Below are positions 1 through 5,705 of a DNA stretch of 5,743 nucleotides, in pieces. Within the stretch, counting starts at the first letter, position 1. Each line of letters starts with the position of its first letter. Source of the stretch: Pseudomonadota bacterium. GTDB taxonomy: Bacteria > Pseudomonadota > Gammaproteobacteria > Pseudomonadales > Oceanobacteraceae. The notes beneath the pieces were generated by a model. It saw only the letters and a program-made list of their open reading frames with translations, had not been told where the DNA came from and did no database searches. The position numbers and the translations under genes are program-made. Location: positions 1-5,743 of the forward strand of contig JAEWQT010000110.1 of the NCBI GenBank assembly GCA_023399105.1. The letters are read 5' to 3'.

Positions 1-4
1 GACA

Positions 5-26
5 CCTTAAAGCGCATGCTTTAAGG
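5..26. repeat. Perfect 9-bp inverted repeat (stem-loop)
   Basis: Arms CCTTAAAGC (5-13) and GCTTTAAGG (18-26) are exact reverse complements around a GCAT loop. No T-tract follows on either strand inside the window, so it is not a convincing intrinsic terminator. It lies beyond the 3' end of the minus-strand PF10118 gene and may belong to a gene outside the window. Confidence 0.5.
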
Positions 27-48
27 CTGGGTATTGCTGAAATGCGTT

Positions 49-82
49 AAAACGGCACAACGGGTGTATTGCCCATTGTGCC
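49..82 (-). terminator. Probable intrinsic terminator of the PF10118 gene
   Basis: Read on the minus strand, the stem begins 9 nt after the stop codon at 92-94. Arms are TTGTGCC (76-82) and GGCACAA (54-60). The stem continues past one C/A mismatch with a CCC/GGG extension and closes on a 7-nt loop. A short GTTTT run follows (49-53). The T-run is weak, so termination efficiency is uncertain, but position and orientation fit the end of this transcript. Confidence 0.5.
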
Positions 83-91
83 AGCCGGTTT

Positions 92-943
92 TTACACCGC
101 CTTATATTTTTGCCCTTCGGCTTCCCACTGCTGCAGCAGTTCGCGGTTATCGTGCATCCAGGGGTGGAAGTCACGGCGGAAATAATCCAGATAATCGCTC
201 CAGATATGCCGTACCAGACCTGGCTTTAAAAAATAAAATTTAATACCGTTCCACCACACTTTGGGGTTGAACAGCTGGCCGTCTTTCCACAGAAAAACAG
301 CCTGGTATAGCGAAGTGCGGAAACAAAACATCAGGGTGATAGCCAGCATGGTGTAAATGCGCAGCCAGTAGCTGCCGACGGCTTGCTGGTACACATCGTA
401 GGCCACGGCTTTGTGTTCGGTTTCTTCAATAGCGTGCCAGCGCCACATCTCCTTAAACTGCGGGTGCATGCCCTCGGTAAAAGCCGGGTTGGTTAAAACC
501 TGGTGCGCCATGATGGCGGTGAAGTGTTCCAGCGCGCAGGTAATGGCCAGCCGGCGGGCGGGTGACAGCCATTTCTTCATCCACACTTTTTCTTTCTTTT
601 CGAAATTCATGATTTTGTCGATGGGATAATTCCAGCGTTTCAGAAAATCGTTGTACTGAGCGTGCTCGTGACCGTGGATGGCTTCCTGCTTAATAAAGCC
701 TTTAATTTGCTGCAGTAATTGCGGGTCGGAAATTTTGTGCTGGTTATCGCGCACCGCATCCATGAACATACGCTCGCCTTCCGGAAACAAACAGGATAAG
801 GCGTTCATATAACTGGATTTGAAACTGTTGTTGTCGTACCAGTCGCGGGGAATATCGCCGGGTTCAAAGTCGAATTCCATTTTACGGCCAGCAATGTCGA
901 TGCTGGCGCTGATCTGCTGTGCCTGTTTCAGAGAATTGTTCAT
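92..943 (-). CDS. PF10118-family putative metal-dependent hydrolase (ferritin-like ligand set)
   Basis: This encodes 283 residues when started at the ATG at 943, which has a GAGG Shine-Dalgarno site 6 nt upstream (950-953). An in-frame ATG at 1000 would add 19 residues that look non-coding. I recognise the product as the PF10118/COG3687 'predicted metal-dependent hydrolase' family, whose substrate is not established. Candidate metal ligands are visible: Glu55/Glu57 (FPEGER), Glu87-x-x-His90 (EAIH, followed by GHEH), Glu139-His140, and Glu174-x-x-His177 in EETEH. The order E, ExxH, E, ExxH is that of carboxylate-bridged diiron ferritin-like proteins, so an oxygenase or oxidase role is as plausible as hydrolysis; that is inference. 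A hydrophobic stretch around residues 195-220 (MLAITLMFCF region) suggests membrane contact. It lies 120 bp downstream of the cupin gene on the same strand, so co-transcription is possible but its own promoter in 944-1063 cannot be excluded. Family assignment is fairly sure, function is not. Confidence 0.85.
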   Translation of the reverse strand: MNNSLKQAQQISASIDIAGRKMEFDFEPGDIPRDWYDNNSFKSSYMNALSCLFPEGERMFMDAVRDNQHKISDPQLLQQIKGFIKQEAIHGHEHAQYNDFLKRWNYPIDKIMNFEKKEKVWMKKWLSPARRLAITCALEHFTAIMAHQVLTNPAFTEGMHPQFKEMWRWHAIEETEHKAVAYDVYQQAVGSYWLRIYTMLAITLMFCFRTSLYQAVFLWKDGQLFNPKVWWNGIKFYFLKPGLVRHIWSDYLDYFRRDFHPWMHDNRELLQQWEAEGQKYKAV

Positions 944-1063
944 GCTGTGCCTCGTAAGCCCGGTGAGTTTGCAGTGGCTTTTATTGTGATTATGCCGCAC
1001 AGAATAGGCCGGGCTTTTTTAGGCAAACAGGTGGGGAAACGACAATTTTTACCGGGCCGCAGG

Positions 1064-1732
1064 TTAAATATGGCCAACCTTCACCAGAATCAGGGTTTCT
1101 TCATTCACAAAAGGATGGTGCTGGCTTAAGTGCGGGCTGCGCAGCCAGCTGTAGGCCGGGTAAGCACCGTGCTCATCGCGGAAACAACCCCGGATAACCA
1201 CAATTTCTTCCCCGCCCCAGTGTCGGTGCGGCTGAAACACTTCGCCGGCTGGCCAGTGTACGAACGCCGTGCTGGCGCCCTGATGTTCGTGCAGCGGGCA
1301 CACGCGCAGATTGCCGATGCCCGGGCGCCATTGTTGGTCTTGCGGGCGGATGCGCACTACCTCGGTGTCGGTTACAGCAAACTGGTTCAGTTTTACGAAA
1401 ATCAGGCAGCCCTGTTCGGAAAACGGCGCATGACTGGAGCCGGGCGGATTGCGCAGATAACTGCCGGCCGGATAATCGCCGCTTTCATCGCTGAACACGC
1501 CTTCCAGCACCAGAATTTCTTCGCCCATGGGGTGGGTATGCTGTGGAAAGCGGGCGCCGGGCAGATAGCGCACAAAACTGGTGGTTTGCCCCTGCTCCGG
1601 CGCTTCACGCTCTAGCGGCAGGCGTTCAATGGGGGCCTGCGGTGCGGGCAGCCAGTGCTGTTCGCTGGTAATAATGACCACTCGCTGGCTGCGATCCATA
1701 TTGATGGGTTGAAAGGTTGCGGATTCGGTCAT
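1064..1732 (-). CDS. Double-cupin ChrR-like protein (stand-alone anti-sigma-type cupin)
   Basis: The product has 222 residues and two tandem cupin domains of the ChrR cupin-like type (PF12973), at about 45-118 and 145-220. Each repeats H-x-H-x3-E, then VLEG or VIRG, F-x-DE-x-G-x-YP, then a late His. Domain 1 ligands are His65, His67, Glu71 and His101; domain 2 ligands are His169, His171, Glu175 and His205. The spacing (2, 4 and 30 residues) equals that of the zinc ligands in the cupin domain of Rhodobacter sphaeroides ChrR, so both sites should bind metal. The N-terminal sigma-binding zinc domain of true ChrR is absent and no ECF sigma gene is adjacent, so an anti-sigma role is unlikely. A small metal-dependent sensor or enzyme is more plausible. 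It starts 10 bp after the TetR gene stop, so the two are almost certainly one operon. The Shine-Dalgarno site is weak, which fits translational coupling. Likely cytoplasmic: no signal peptide is seen. Confidence 0.85.
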   Translation of the reverse strand: MTESATFQPINMDRSQRVVIITSEQHWLPAPQAPIERLPLEREAPEQGQTTSFVRYLPGARFPQHTHPMGEEILVLEGVFSDESGDYPAGSYLRNPPGSSHAPFSEQGCLIFVKLNQFAVTDTEVVRIRPQDQQWRPGIGNLRVCPLHEHQGASTAFVHWPAGEVFQPHRHWGGEEIVVIRGCFRDEHGAYPAYSWLRSPHLSQHHPFVNEETLILVKVGHI

Positions 1733-1742
1733 GTCGGGTTGC

Positions 1743-2291
1743 TCACAAACTGGTCAGGGTTTTCAGCCATTGGCAAACGGCCTGCAGGCGTTGCGGTTCA
1801 GGTTGGCCACGATCCAGCAGCAGGGCACCTTCCAGGGCGCTGACAATCACCCGCGCCAGTTCCGGTTTGGGTTGGCGCAGCAGGCTGGCGCGCGCCAGAC
1901 TGGCGGTAATCCAGTTTTCTAAGCGGTGCAGAAATTGTTGCACGGCGGCCCGTTGTTCGGCACTGGTTTCATCGCCGGCCGCCGCAAAGGCCAGACACAG
2001 GCATTGGTATTGCTGCTGGAAGCTGTGCAAAAACAGGCCGGCCAGTTGCTCCAGCCGCTGACTGGGGCTGCTGATACCCTCACAGCGTTGCTCCAGCTGG
2101 TGGAAGAACTCCTGTTCGTAGTCGGTCATCAGTTCCAGCAGCAGTGCGTCGCGGTTATCAAAGTGGTAGTGCACGGAGCTGCTTTTAATATCCAGCACCT
2201 TGCCCATTTCGCGGAAACTGGCGGCGTGCAGGGTGTGGCGGCGAATTTGTTCGGTGGCAATCTGTTTCAGTTGGTCGCGGGTGCTGGTCAT
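1743..2291 (-). CDS. TetR/AcrR-family transcriptional repressor
   Basis: This 182-residue protein has the TetR layout. The N-terminal DNA-binding domain covers about residues 5-50; its helix-turn-helix (about 22-44) ends in the signature VHYHF (40-44), followed by DNRDALL, equivalent to the usual 'YYHFxSKExL'. The remaining helical part (about 55-182) would bind a ligand and dimerise; its ligand cannot be read from sequence. The ATG at 2291 gives the full helix-turn-helix, but no good Shine-Dalgarno site precedes it. The gene is first in a minus-strand operon with the double-cupin gene 10 bp downstream and possibly the PF10118 gene. It is divergent from the lipoprotein gene, and a palindrome typical of TetR operators lies 40-55 bp upstream of its start. 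Autoregulation, and control of the cupin partner, are therefore likely. The ligand may relate to the substrate of the downstream proteins, but this is inference. Confidence 0.9.
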   Translation of the reverse strand: MTSTRDQLKQIATEQIRRHTLHAASFREMGKVLDIKSSSVHYHFDNRDALLLELMTDYEQEFFHQLEQRCEGISSPSQRLEQLAGLFLHSFQQQYQCLCLAFAAAGDETSAEQRAAVQQFLHRLENWITASLARASLLRQPKPELARVIVSALEGALLLDRGQPEPQRLQAVCQWLKTLTSL

Positions 2292-2323
2292 GGCGTCAGA
2301 ACCGGTCAGGTTGAGTTGGTTAA

Positions 2324-2352
2324 ACTGTATTCTAACAATCGTTAGATAACAA
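2324..2352 (-). promoter_or_regulatory. Predicted sigma-70 promoter of the TetR-cupin operon
   Basis: On the minus strand TTGTTA (2352-2347, 4/6 to consensus) and TACAGT (2329-2324, 4/6) are separated by exactly 17 bp. The expected start point is near 2317, leaving a 5' leader of roughly 25 nt before the ATG at 2291. The palindrome at 2331-2346 falls wholly within the spacer, the classical position for repression by exclusion of RNA polymerase. Confidence 0.5.
2331..2346. promoter_or_regulatory. Probable TetR operator palindrome
   Basis: The site is TCTAAC-AATC-GTTAGA: 6-bp perfect arms, with the central AT also symmetric. It fills the spacer of the predicted TetR-operon promoter and overlaps where the -35 of a plus-strand promoter for the lipoprotein gene would lie (TATAAC at 2365-2370). 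TetR-family repressors usually bind such palindromes next to their own gene. Binding is inferred from position and symmetry only. Confidence 0.6.
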
Positions 2353-2364
2353 GCTGCGGCCCGT

Positions 2365-2370
2365 TATAAC
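2365..2370 (+). promoter_or_regulatory. Possible -10 element of the lipoprotein gene
   Basis: TATAAC matches 5 of 6 consensus -10 bases, about 87 bp before the GTG start at 2457. No good -35 is found 16-18 bp upstream; that place is taken by the right arm of the palindrome (2341-2346). This could mean an activator-dependent or weak promoter. Confidence 0.3.
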
Positions 2371-2456
2371 AGCAATGCTGGCTCAAGCGGGCGGCTGTTT
2401 GGCCGATGAAGTAAGCAGTAATGATGCTCCGGCGCGGGCCGGACGGGAGTGATAAC

Positions 2457-3326
2457 GTGCGTATCTTGGCAATGGTGCTGGCTTTGGGGCTGGCCGGCTG
2501 TATTTCTGAAAGTGATGAACTCGACCCGGTGAATGATCAGGGCGAGCGGGTTTCCGGTGAGACGTCGTCTTTAAATGGGTTTTGGGACGGTGGTCTGAAT
2601 CAGACCGAAGATCTGCGGGTGCTGGTTTATAACGGCAATGTGTATGCCCGTAACACCAGCGATGGCTTTTACGGCAATGTGTTGGTGAATGACGATTTGC
2701 GCCGGGTCAGTATGGATTTAGGAGCGCTGGGGCTAAATGCGGCTTCCAGTGATGCCGATGCGCAGTGGGTTGCTGATGGTGTGGATAACCTTTACGCGCT
2801 GGATTTGCAGATTTATACCCTGACGGTGACCAATGACGCCATGCAGGGCACGGCCGAAATCAACGGTGGCGACACTTCGTTGGTGTTATTGCAGCGTGAC
2901 GGCACCTGGGACGAAGACGCGCCGCTGAACAAACTGGTAAAGAGCGGTACCTGGCTGTCGGGTAGCTATCAGATGGTTACCAGCAGTGCTACTGGTGGCG
3001 TAAGTTTTCAGGTGAACTCCACCACCTCGCCCACCTGCTCTTTCAATGGCCTGCTCAAACAACTGGATGTGCGCTTTAACCTGTATGCCGTGGATATGAG
3101 TGCGCGCAACAGCTGCCCGGCTTTTAATGATGAATCCGCCAGCGGCTACGCTGGTTTTAACACCGATGGCGATCTGGAGTTTTACCTGCGCAGTAACGAT
3201 ACCAGCAGCCTGCTGTTCTTTACCTTTACTCCGCCCGTTGGTGCCACCCCGCCGGCGGATAACGAGGAGTCTGTGGATGACACTGCGCCGCCAGCGGAAG
3301 ACAGTGTTCCTGAAACCGGCGTCTGA
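2457..3326 (+). CDS. Uncharacterised lipoprotein
   Basis: I do not recognise a named family. The GTG at 2457 is chosen over the in-frame ATG at 2421: it has a GGGAG ribosome site (2445-2449) 7 nt upstream and gives a textbook lipoprotein signal, MRILAMVLALGLAGC, with Cys15 as the lipidated residue and lipobox LAGC. The ATG would put a charged RRGPDGSDN stretch before it. The product is 289 residues. The residue after Cys15 is Ile rather than Asp, so outer-membrane sorting by Lol is expected. The mature part is rich in Ser, Thr, Asn, Asp and Gly with alternating hydrophobics, which suggests beta structure. It contains just two more cysteines (194 and 220) that could form a periplasmic disulfide. 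From about residue 259 it ends in an acidic, Pro-rich low-complexity tail. It is divergent from the TetR gene and might share the operator at 2331-2346. It is transcribed toward the DnaA-box region and is followed by a strong terminator. Confidence 0.8.
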   Translation: MRILAMVLALGLAGCISESDELDPVNDQGERVSGETSSLNGFWDGGLNQTEDLRVLVYNGNVYARNTSDGFYGNVLVNDDLRRVSMDLGALGLNAASSDADAQWVADGVDNLYALDLQIYTLTVTNDAMQGTAEINGGDTSLVLLQRDGTWDEDAPLNKLVKSGTWLSGSYQMVTSSATGGVSFQVNSTTSPTCSFNGLLKQLDVRFNLYAVDMSARNSCPAFNDESASGYAGFNTDGDLEFYLRSNDTSSLLFFTFTPPVGATPPADNEESVDDTAPPAEDSVPETGV

Positions 3327-3401
3327 TGCCTGTGGATAACCCTGTGAGTGAGATGGGATAAAGCCGTTCATTCTGCGGGGAAATACCCTGAATAACTTTT
3401 T

Positions 3402-3424
3402 AACCGGCTTCAGGCCGGTTTTTT
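3402..3424 (+). terminator. Intrinsic terminator of the lipoprotein gene
   Basis: A 7-bp perfect GC-rich stem, AACCGGC (3402-3408) and GCCGGTT (3414-3420), has a TTCAG loop and runs straight into six T residues (3419-3424). It lies 75 nt after the stop codon at 3326. It would end lipoprotein transcription before the A+T-rich stretch and the main DnaA boxes. Confidence 0.9.
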
Positions 3425-3487
3425 ATGTCATGTTATCCACGAACTTATTTTCTCAATAACTTTATGATTTATAAGTAAAAGATAGAG

Positions 3488-3507
3488 TTTTCCACAGATG
3501 TGGAAAA
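3488..3507. repeat. Head-to-head DnaA-box pair
   Basis: TTTTCCACA (3488-3496) and its exact reverse complement TGTGGAAAA (3499-3507) are separated by GA, making a 20-bp near-perfect palindrome. It sits at the right edge of the A+T-rich stretch and could be a pair of inverted DnaA sites. As DNA or RNA it could also form a hairpin, but no T-tract follows, so it is not a terminator. Confidence 0.6.
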
Positions 3508-3578
3508 GGCTTTTTCACAGCATTATTCAGGGCAAAACGGCTGTGAGTAAAATTATTGGTTAAAAAGTACACAGCCTA

Positions 3579-3608
3579 CTGCCGTACGGCTGCCAAGGCT
3601 GCTATAAT
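3579..3608 (+). promoter_or_regulatory. Extended -10 promoter of mnmG
   Basis: TATAAT at 3603-3608 is a perfect -10, preceded by TG one base upstream (3600-3601), giving the extended form TGCTATAAT. The -35 is poor (CTGCCG at 3579-3584, 18-bp spacer), as is usual for extended -10 promoters. Transcription would start near 3615, giving a leader of about 48 nt. It lies about 50 bp beyond the last DnaA-like site. Confidence 0.7.
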
Positions 3609-3662
3609 CGCGCCCTTTTCTCCTGCGCCGGCTCCGGCGGTAACTGATTTCCGAGGTGGTTT

Positions 3663-5560
3663 GTGGATTATCCTGTCCGTTATGACGTCATTGTGGTCGG
3701 TGGTGGCCATGCCGGTACCGAAGCGGCACTGGCAGCGGCGCGTACCGGCTGTAAAACCCTGCTGCTGACCCACAACACCGACACCGTCGGCGTTATGTCG
3801 TGCAATCCGGCCATCGGCGGTATCGGTAAAAGCCATCTGGTGAAGGAAATTGATGCCCTCGGCGGTGCCATGGCGCGCGCCACCGATAAAGCCGGTATTC
3901 AGTTCCGTATTCTCAACAGCCGCAAAGGCCCGGCCGTGCGGGCTACCCGTGCTCAGGCCGACCGCCAGCTGTACCGCGCCGCGATCCGCCAGATTGTTGA
4001 AAGCCAGCCGAATCTGGATATTTTCCAGGCCGCTTGTGACGACCTGATGGTACAGGGCGACGGCGTCGGTTCCACCGTGTGCGGCGTGGTCACCAACACC
4101 AATATGCGCATTCACGCCACCTGCGTGGTGCTCACCGCCGGTACCTTCCTCGGTGGACTTATCCACATCGGTATGGAAAACCACAGCGGTGGCCGCGCCG
4201 GTGATCCGCCGTCCATCGCGCTGTCGAAGCGCTTGCGTGAAATGCCGTTTAATGTGGGCCGCTTAAAAACCGGCACCCCGGCGCGTATCGACGCCCGCAG
4301 CGTCGATTTCTCGGTGATGGAAGTGCAGCCTGGCGACACCCCGCTGCCGGTGATGTCGTTTATGGGGCATGTGAGTGAGCACCCACAACAGGTGAACTGC
4401 TACATCACCCACACCAACGAGCGCACCCACGAGATTATTCGCAACAACCTGCACCGCTCGCCCATGTTTGCCGGCGTGATTGAAGGCATTGGCCCGCGTT
4501 ACTGCCCGTCGATTGAAGACAAAGTGACCCGCTTTGCCGACAAAACCAGCCACCAGGTGTTTGTGGAGCCGGAAGGCCTGACCAGCATGGAGCTGTACCC
4601 GAACGGTATTTCCACCTCGCTGCCGTTTGATGTGCAGCTGGACTATATCCACAGCATCCGTGGCTTCGAAAACGCCCACATTACCCGCCCGGGCTATGCG
4701 ATTGAGTACGACTACTTTAACCCGCAGGACCTGCGCCACAGCCTCGAAACCAAGTTTGTGAACAACCTGTTCTTCGCCGGTCAGATCAACGGCACCACGG
4801 GTTATGAAGAAGCCGGCGCGCAAGGCATTCTGGCCGGCATCAACGCCGCCCTGCGTGCGCAGGATAAAGACGCCTGGGTACCGCGCCGCGATCAGTCGTA
4901 CATCGGCGTGCTGGTGGATGACCTCATCACCATGGGCACCAAAGAACCTTACCGCATGTTCACCAGTCGCGCGGAATACCGCTTAGTGCTGCGCGAAGAC
5001 AACGCCGACCTGCGCTTAACCGAAATCGGCCGTGAACTCGGCGTGGTGGACGATGCCCGCTGGGCCGCGTTCTCGGCTAAAAAGATGCCATTGAACAGGA
5101 AGCCGCGCGCCTGAAAACCACCTGGATTCAGCCCGGCACGCCAGAAGCGGCGCAGGTAGAAGCCATGGGTGAAACCGCCCCGGTGCGCGAATACAGCCTC
5201 AACGACCTGCTCAAGCGTCCGGGCCTGACCTACGCTCAGGTCGCCAGCCTGAAAGGCGAGCCGGTGGCCGACGAACAAGTGGCGGAGCAGGTGGAAATTC
5301 AGGCCAAGTACGACGGCTACATCGCCCGTCAGCTGGAAGAAATCGAACAGCTGCGCCGCTACGAAAACACCAAGCTGCCCACCGACCTCGACTACGACGC
5401 CATCGGCGGCCTGTCCAACGAAGTAAAACAGAAACTGCGCACCCTGCAGCCGGAAACCCTGGGCGTGGCGTCACGCCTATCGGGCATCACCCCGGCCGCC
5501 ATCAGCCAGATTCTGGTGCACCTGAAAAAGAAAAATATGATTGAACGACTGAGTGCGTAA
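3663..5560 (+). pseudogene. mnmG: MnmG (GidA) tRNA uridine-5-carboxymethylaminomethyl modification enzyme, frameshifted
   Basis: MnmG is the FAD-dependent partner of the GTPase MnmE; the complex installs the (carboxymethyl)aminomethyl group at C5 of wobble U34 in several tRNAs. The GTG start at 3663 follows GAGGTGG (3653-3659). Visible are the FAD motif GGGHAG (13-18), SCNPAIGG with Cys47 (the same number as in E. coli), [21 protein letters not shown] (80-100), RLKTGTP (200-206), RYCPSIEDK with Cys281 (equivalent to E. coli Cys277) and [15 protein letters not shown] (427-441). In this frame translation ends at 5114 after 483 residues, the last nine of them wrong. The proper C-terminal part (KYDGYIARQ, GLSNEV, SRLSGITPAAIS) continues in another frame from 5084 to 5560. 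One extra A in the run at 5079-5083 joins both into 632 residues, against 629 in E. coli. The C-terminal helical domain binds MnmE and tRNA, so the truncated form should be inactive. A homopolymer sequencing error is the likeliest cause. The usual downstream neighbour rsmG is not seen. Confidence 0.93.
5079..5084 (+). other. Frameshift site in mnmG (A5 run, one base short)
   Basis: The read codons GCT-AAA-AAG-ATG give AKKMPLNRK, which does not fit MnmG. With six A residues the codons are GCT-AAA-AAA-GAT-GCC, giving [17 protein letters not shown], which fits the family and joins the downstream frame. The run of five A followed by G also resembles the slippery AAAAAG core, but the base before it is T, so it is not the ideal A-AAA-AAG heptamer of dnaX. 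Confidence 0.85.
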
Positions 5561-5585
5561 GGTCAGAGGCTCTGCTGTTACGCCG

Positions 5586-5602
5586 TTTACTGTAGCAGTA
5601 AA
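5586..5602. repeat. Short inverted repeat after mnmG
   Basis: TTTACTG (5586-5592) and CAGTAAA (5596-5602) are exact reverse complements around TAG. It lies 25 nt after the mnmG stop. No T-tract follows, so it may only weakly end or protect the mnmG transcript. No other terminator is visible before the tRNA. Confidence 0.35.
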
Positions 5603-5619
5603 GCCACCGCTAAAAAGCG

Positions 5620-5634
5620 TATACAATGCGCGCA
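5620..5634 (+). promoter_or_regulatory. Predicted stable-RNA promoter for the tRNA-Arg gene
   Basis: TATACAAT (5620-5627) offers a -10 element (TACAAT, 5/6), followed at once by GCGCGC. Such a GC-rich discriminator is typical of tRNA and rRNA promoters under stringent (ppGpp) control. The -35 is not clear (TAAAGC at 5599-5604). The tRNA 5' end lies about 38 bp downstream, leaving room for a short precursor leader. Confidence 0.5.
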
Positions 5635-5665
5635 CTTACGACATCAGCCCTGCTGACACCGTAAA

Positions 5666-5705
<40 letters not shown>

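Larger units (their letters stand above)
3331..3550. other. oriC: Candidate chromosomal replication origin (oriC, gidA-type)
   Basis: This non-coding region carries a cluster of DnaA-box sequences (consensus TTATNCACA): perfect TTATCCACA on the minus strand at 3331-3339; TTATCCACG at 3433-3441; TTTTCCACA at 3488-3496; its inverted copy at 3499-3507; TTTTTCACA at 3511-3519; and TTACTCACA on the minus strand at 3542-3550. Most of these deviate at one position. Between the second and third boxes, 3442-3490 has only 9 G/C in 49 bases, a good candidate unwinding element. The position upstream of mnmG/gidA is that of oriC in E. coli and Vibrio chromosome I. No GATC site is seen, unlike E. coli, so Dam/SeqA sequestration would not apply. 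Against the idea: sampled parts of mnmG are C-rich on the plus strand, not the G-rich bias expected of a leading strand. It could also be an ancestral or regulatory DnaA cluster with the working origin elsewhere, for example by dnaA. Confidence 0.6.

Noticed and set aside
34..243. 69-residue open frame on the plus strand near the left edge
   Set aside because: It runs through the putative terminator and antisense into the PF10118 gene, without a ribosome site.
956..1020. Repeat AAGCCCGG (956-963) / CCGGGCTT (1009-1016) followed by a T-run on the plus strand
   Set aside because: The loop is 45 nt, too long for a typical intrinsic terminator, and no plus-strand gene ends here; the neighbouring genes are on the minus strand, where no T-run follows.
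1130..1615. 161-residue open frame on the plus strand opposite the double-cupin gene
   Set aside because: It is antisense to a clearly conserved gene, has no ribosome site and no recognisable motif; it is a by-product of GC-rich codon use.
2886..3371. 161-residue open frame on the minus strand opposite the lipoprotein gene
   Set aside because: It overlaps the lipoprotein coding region and its terminal spacer, with an Arg/Gly-rich composition typical of antisense frames and no family resemblance.
3488..3507. 20-bp palindrome as an intrinsic terminator or transposon end
   Set aside because: No T-tract follows and no transposase or target duplication is seen; the arms are DnaA-box-like, which explains them better.
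3576..4184. 202-residue open frame on the minus strand opposite mnmG
   Set aside because: It is complementary to highly conserved mnmG codons, lacks a credible start signal and runs through the mnmG promoter.
4263..4823. 186-residue open frame on the minus strand opposite mnmG
   Set aside because: It is antisense to conserved MnmG motifs and has no supporting signals.
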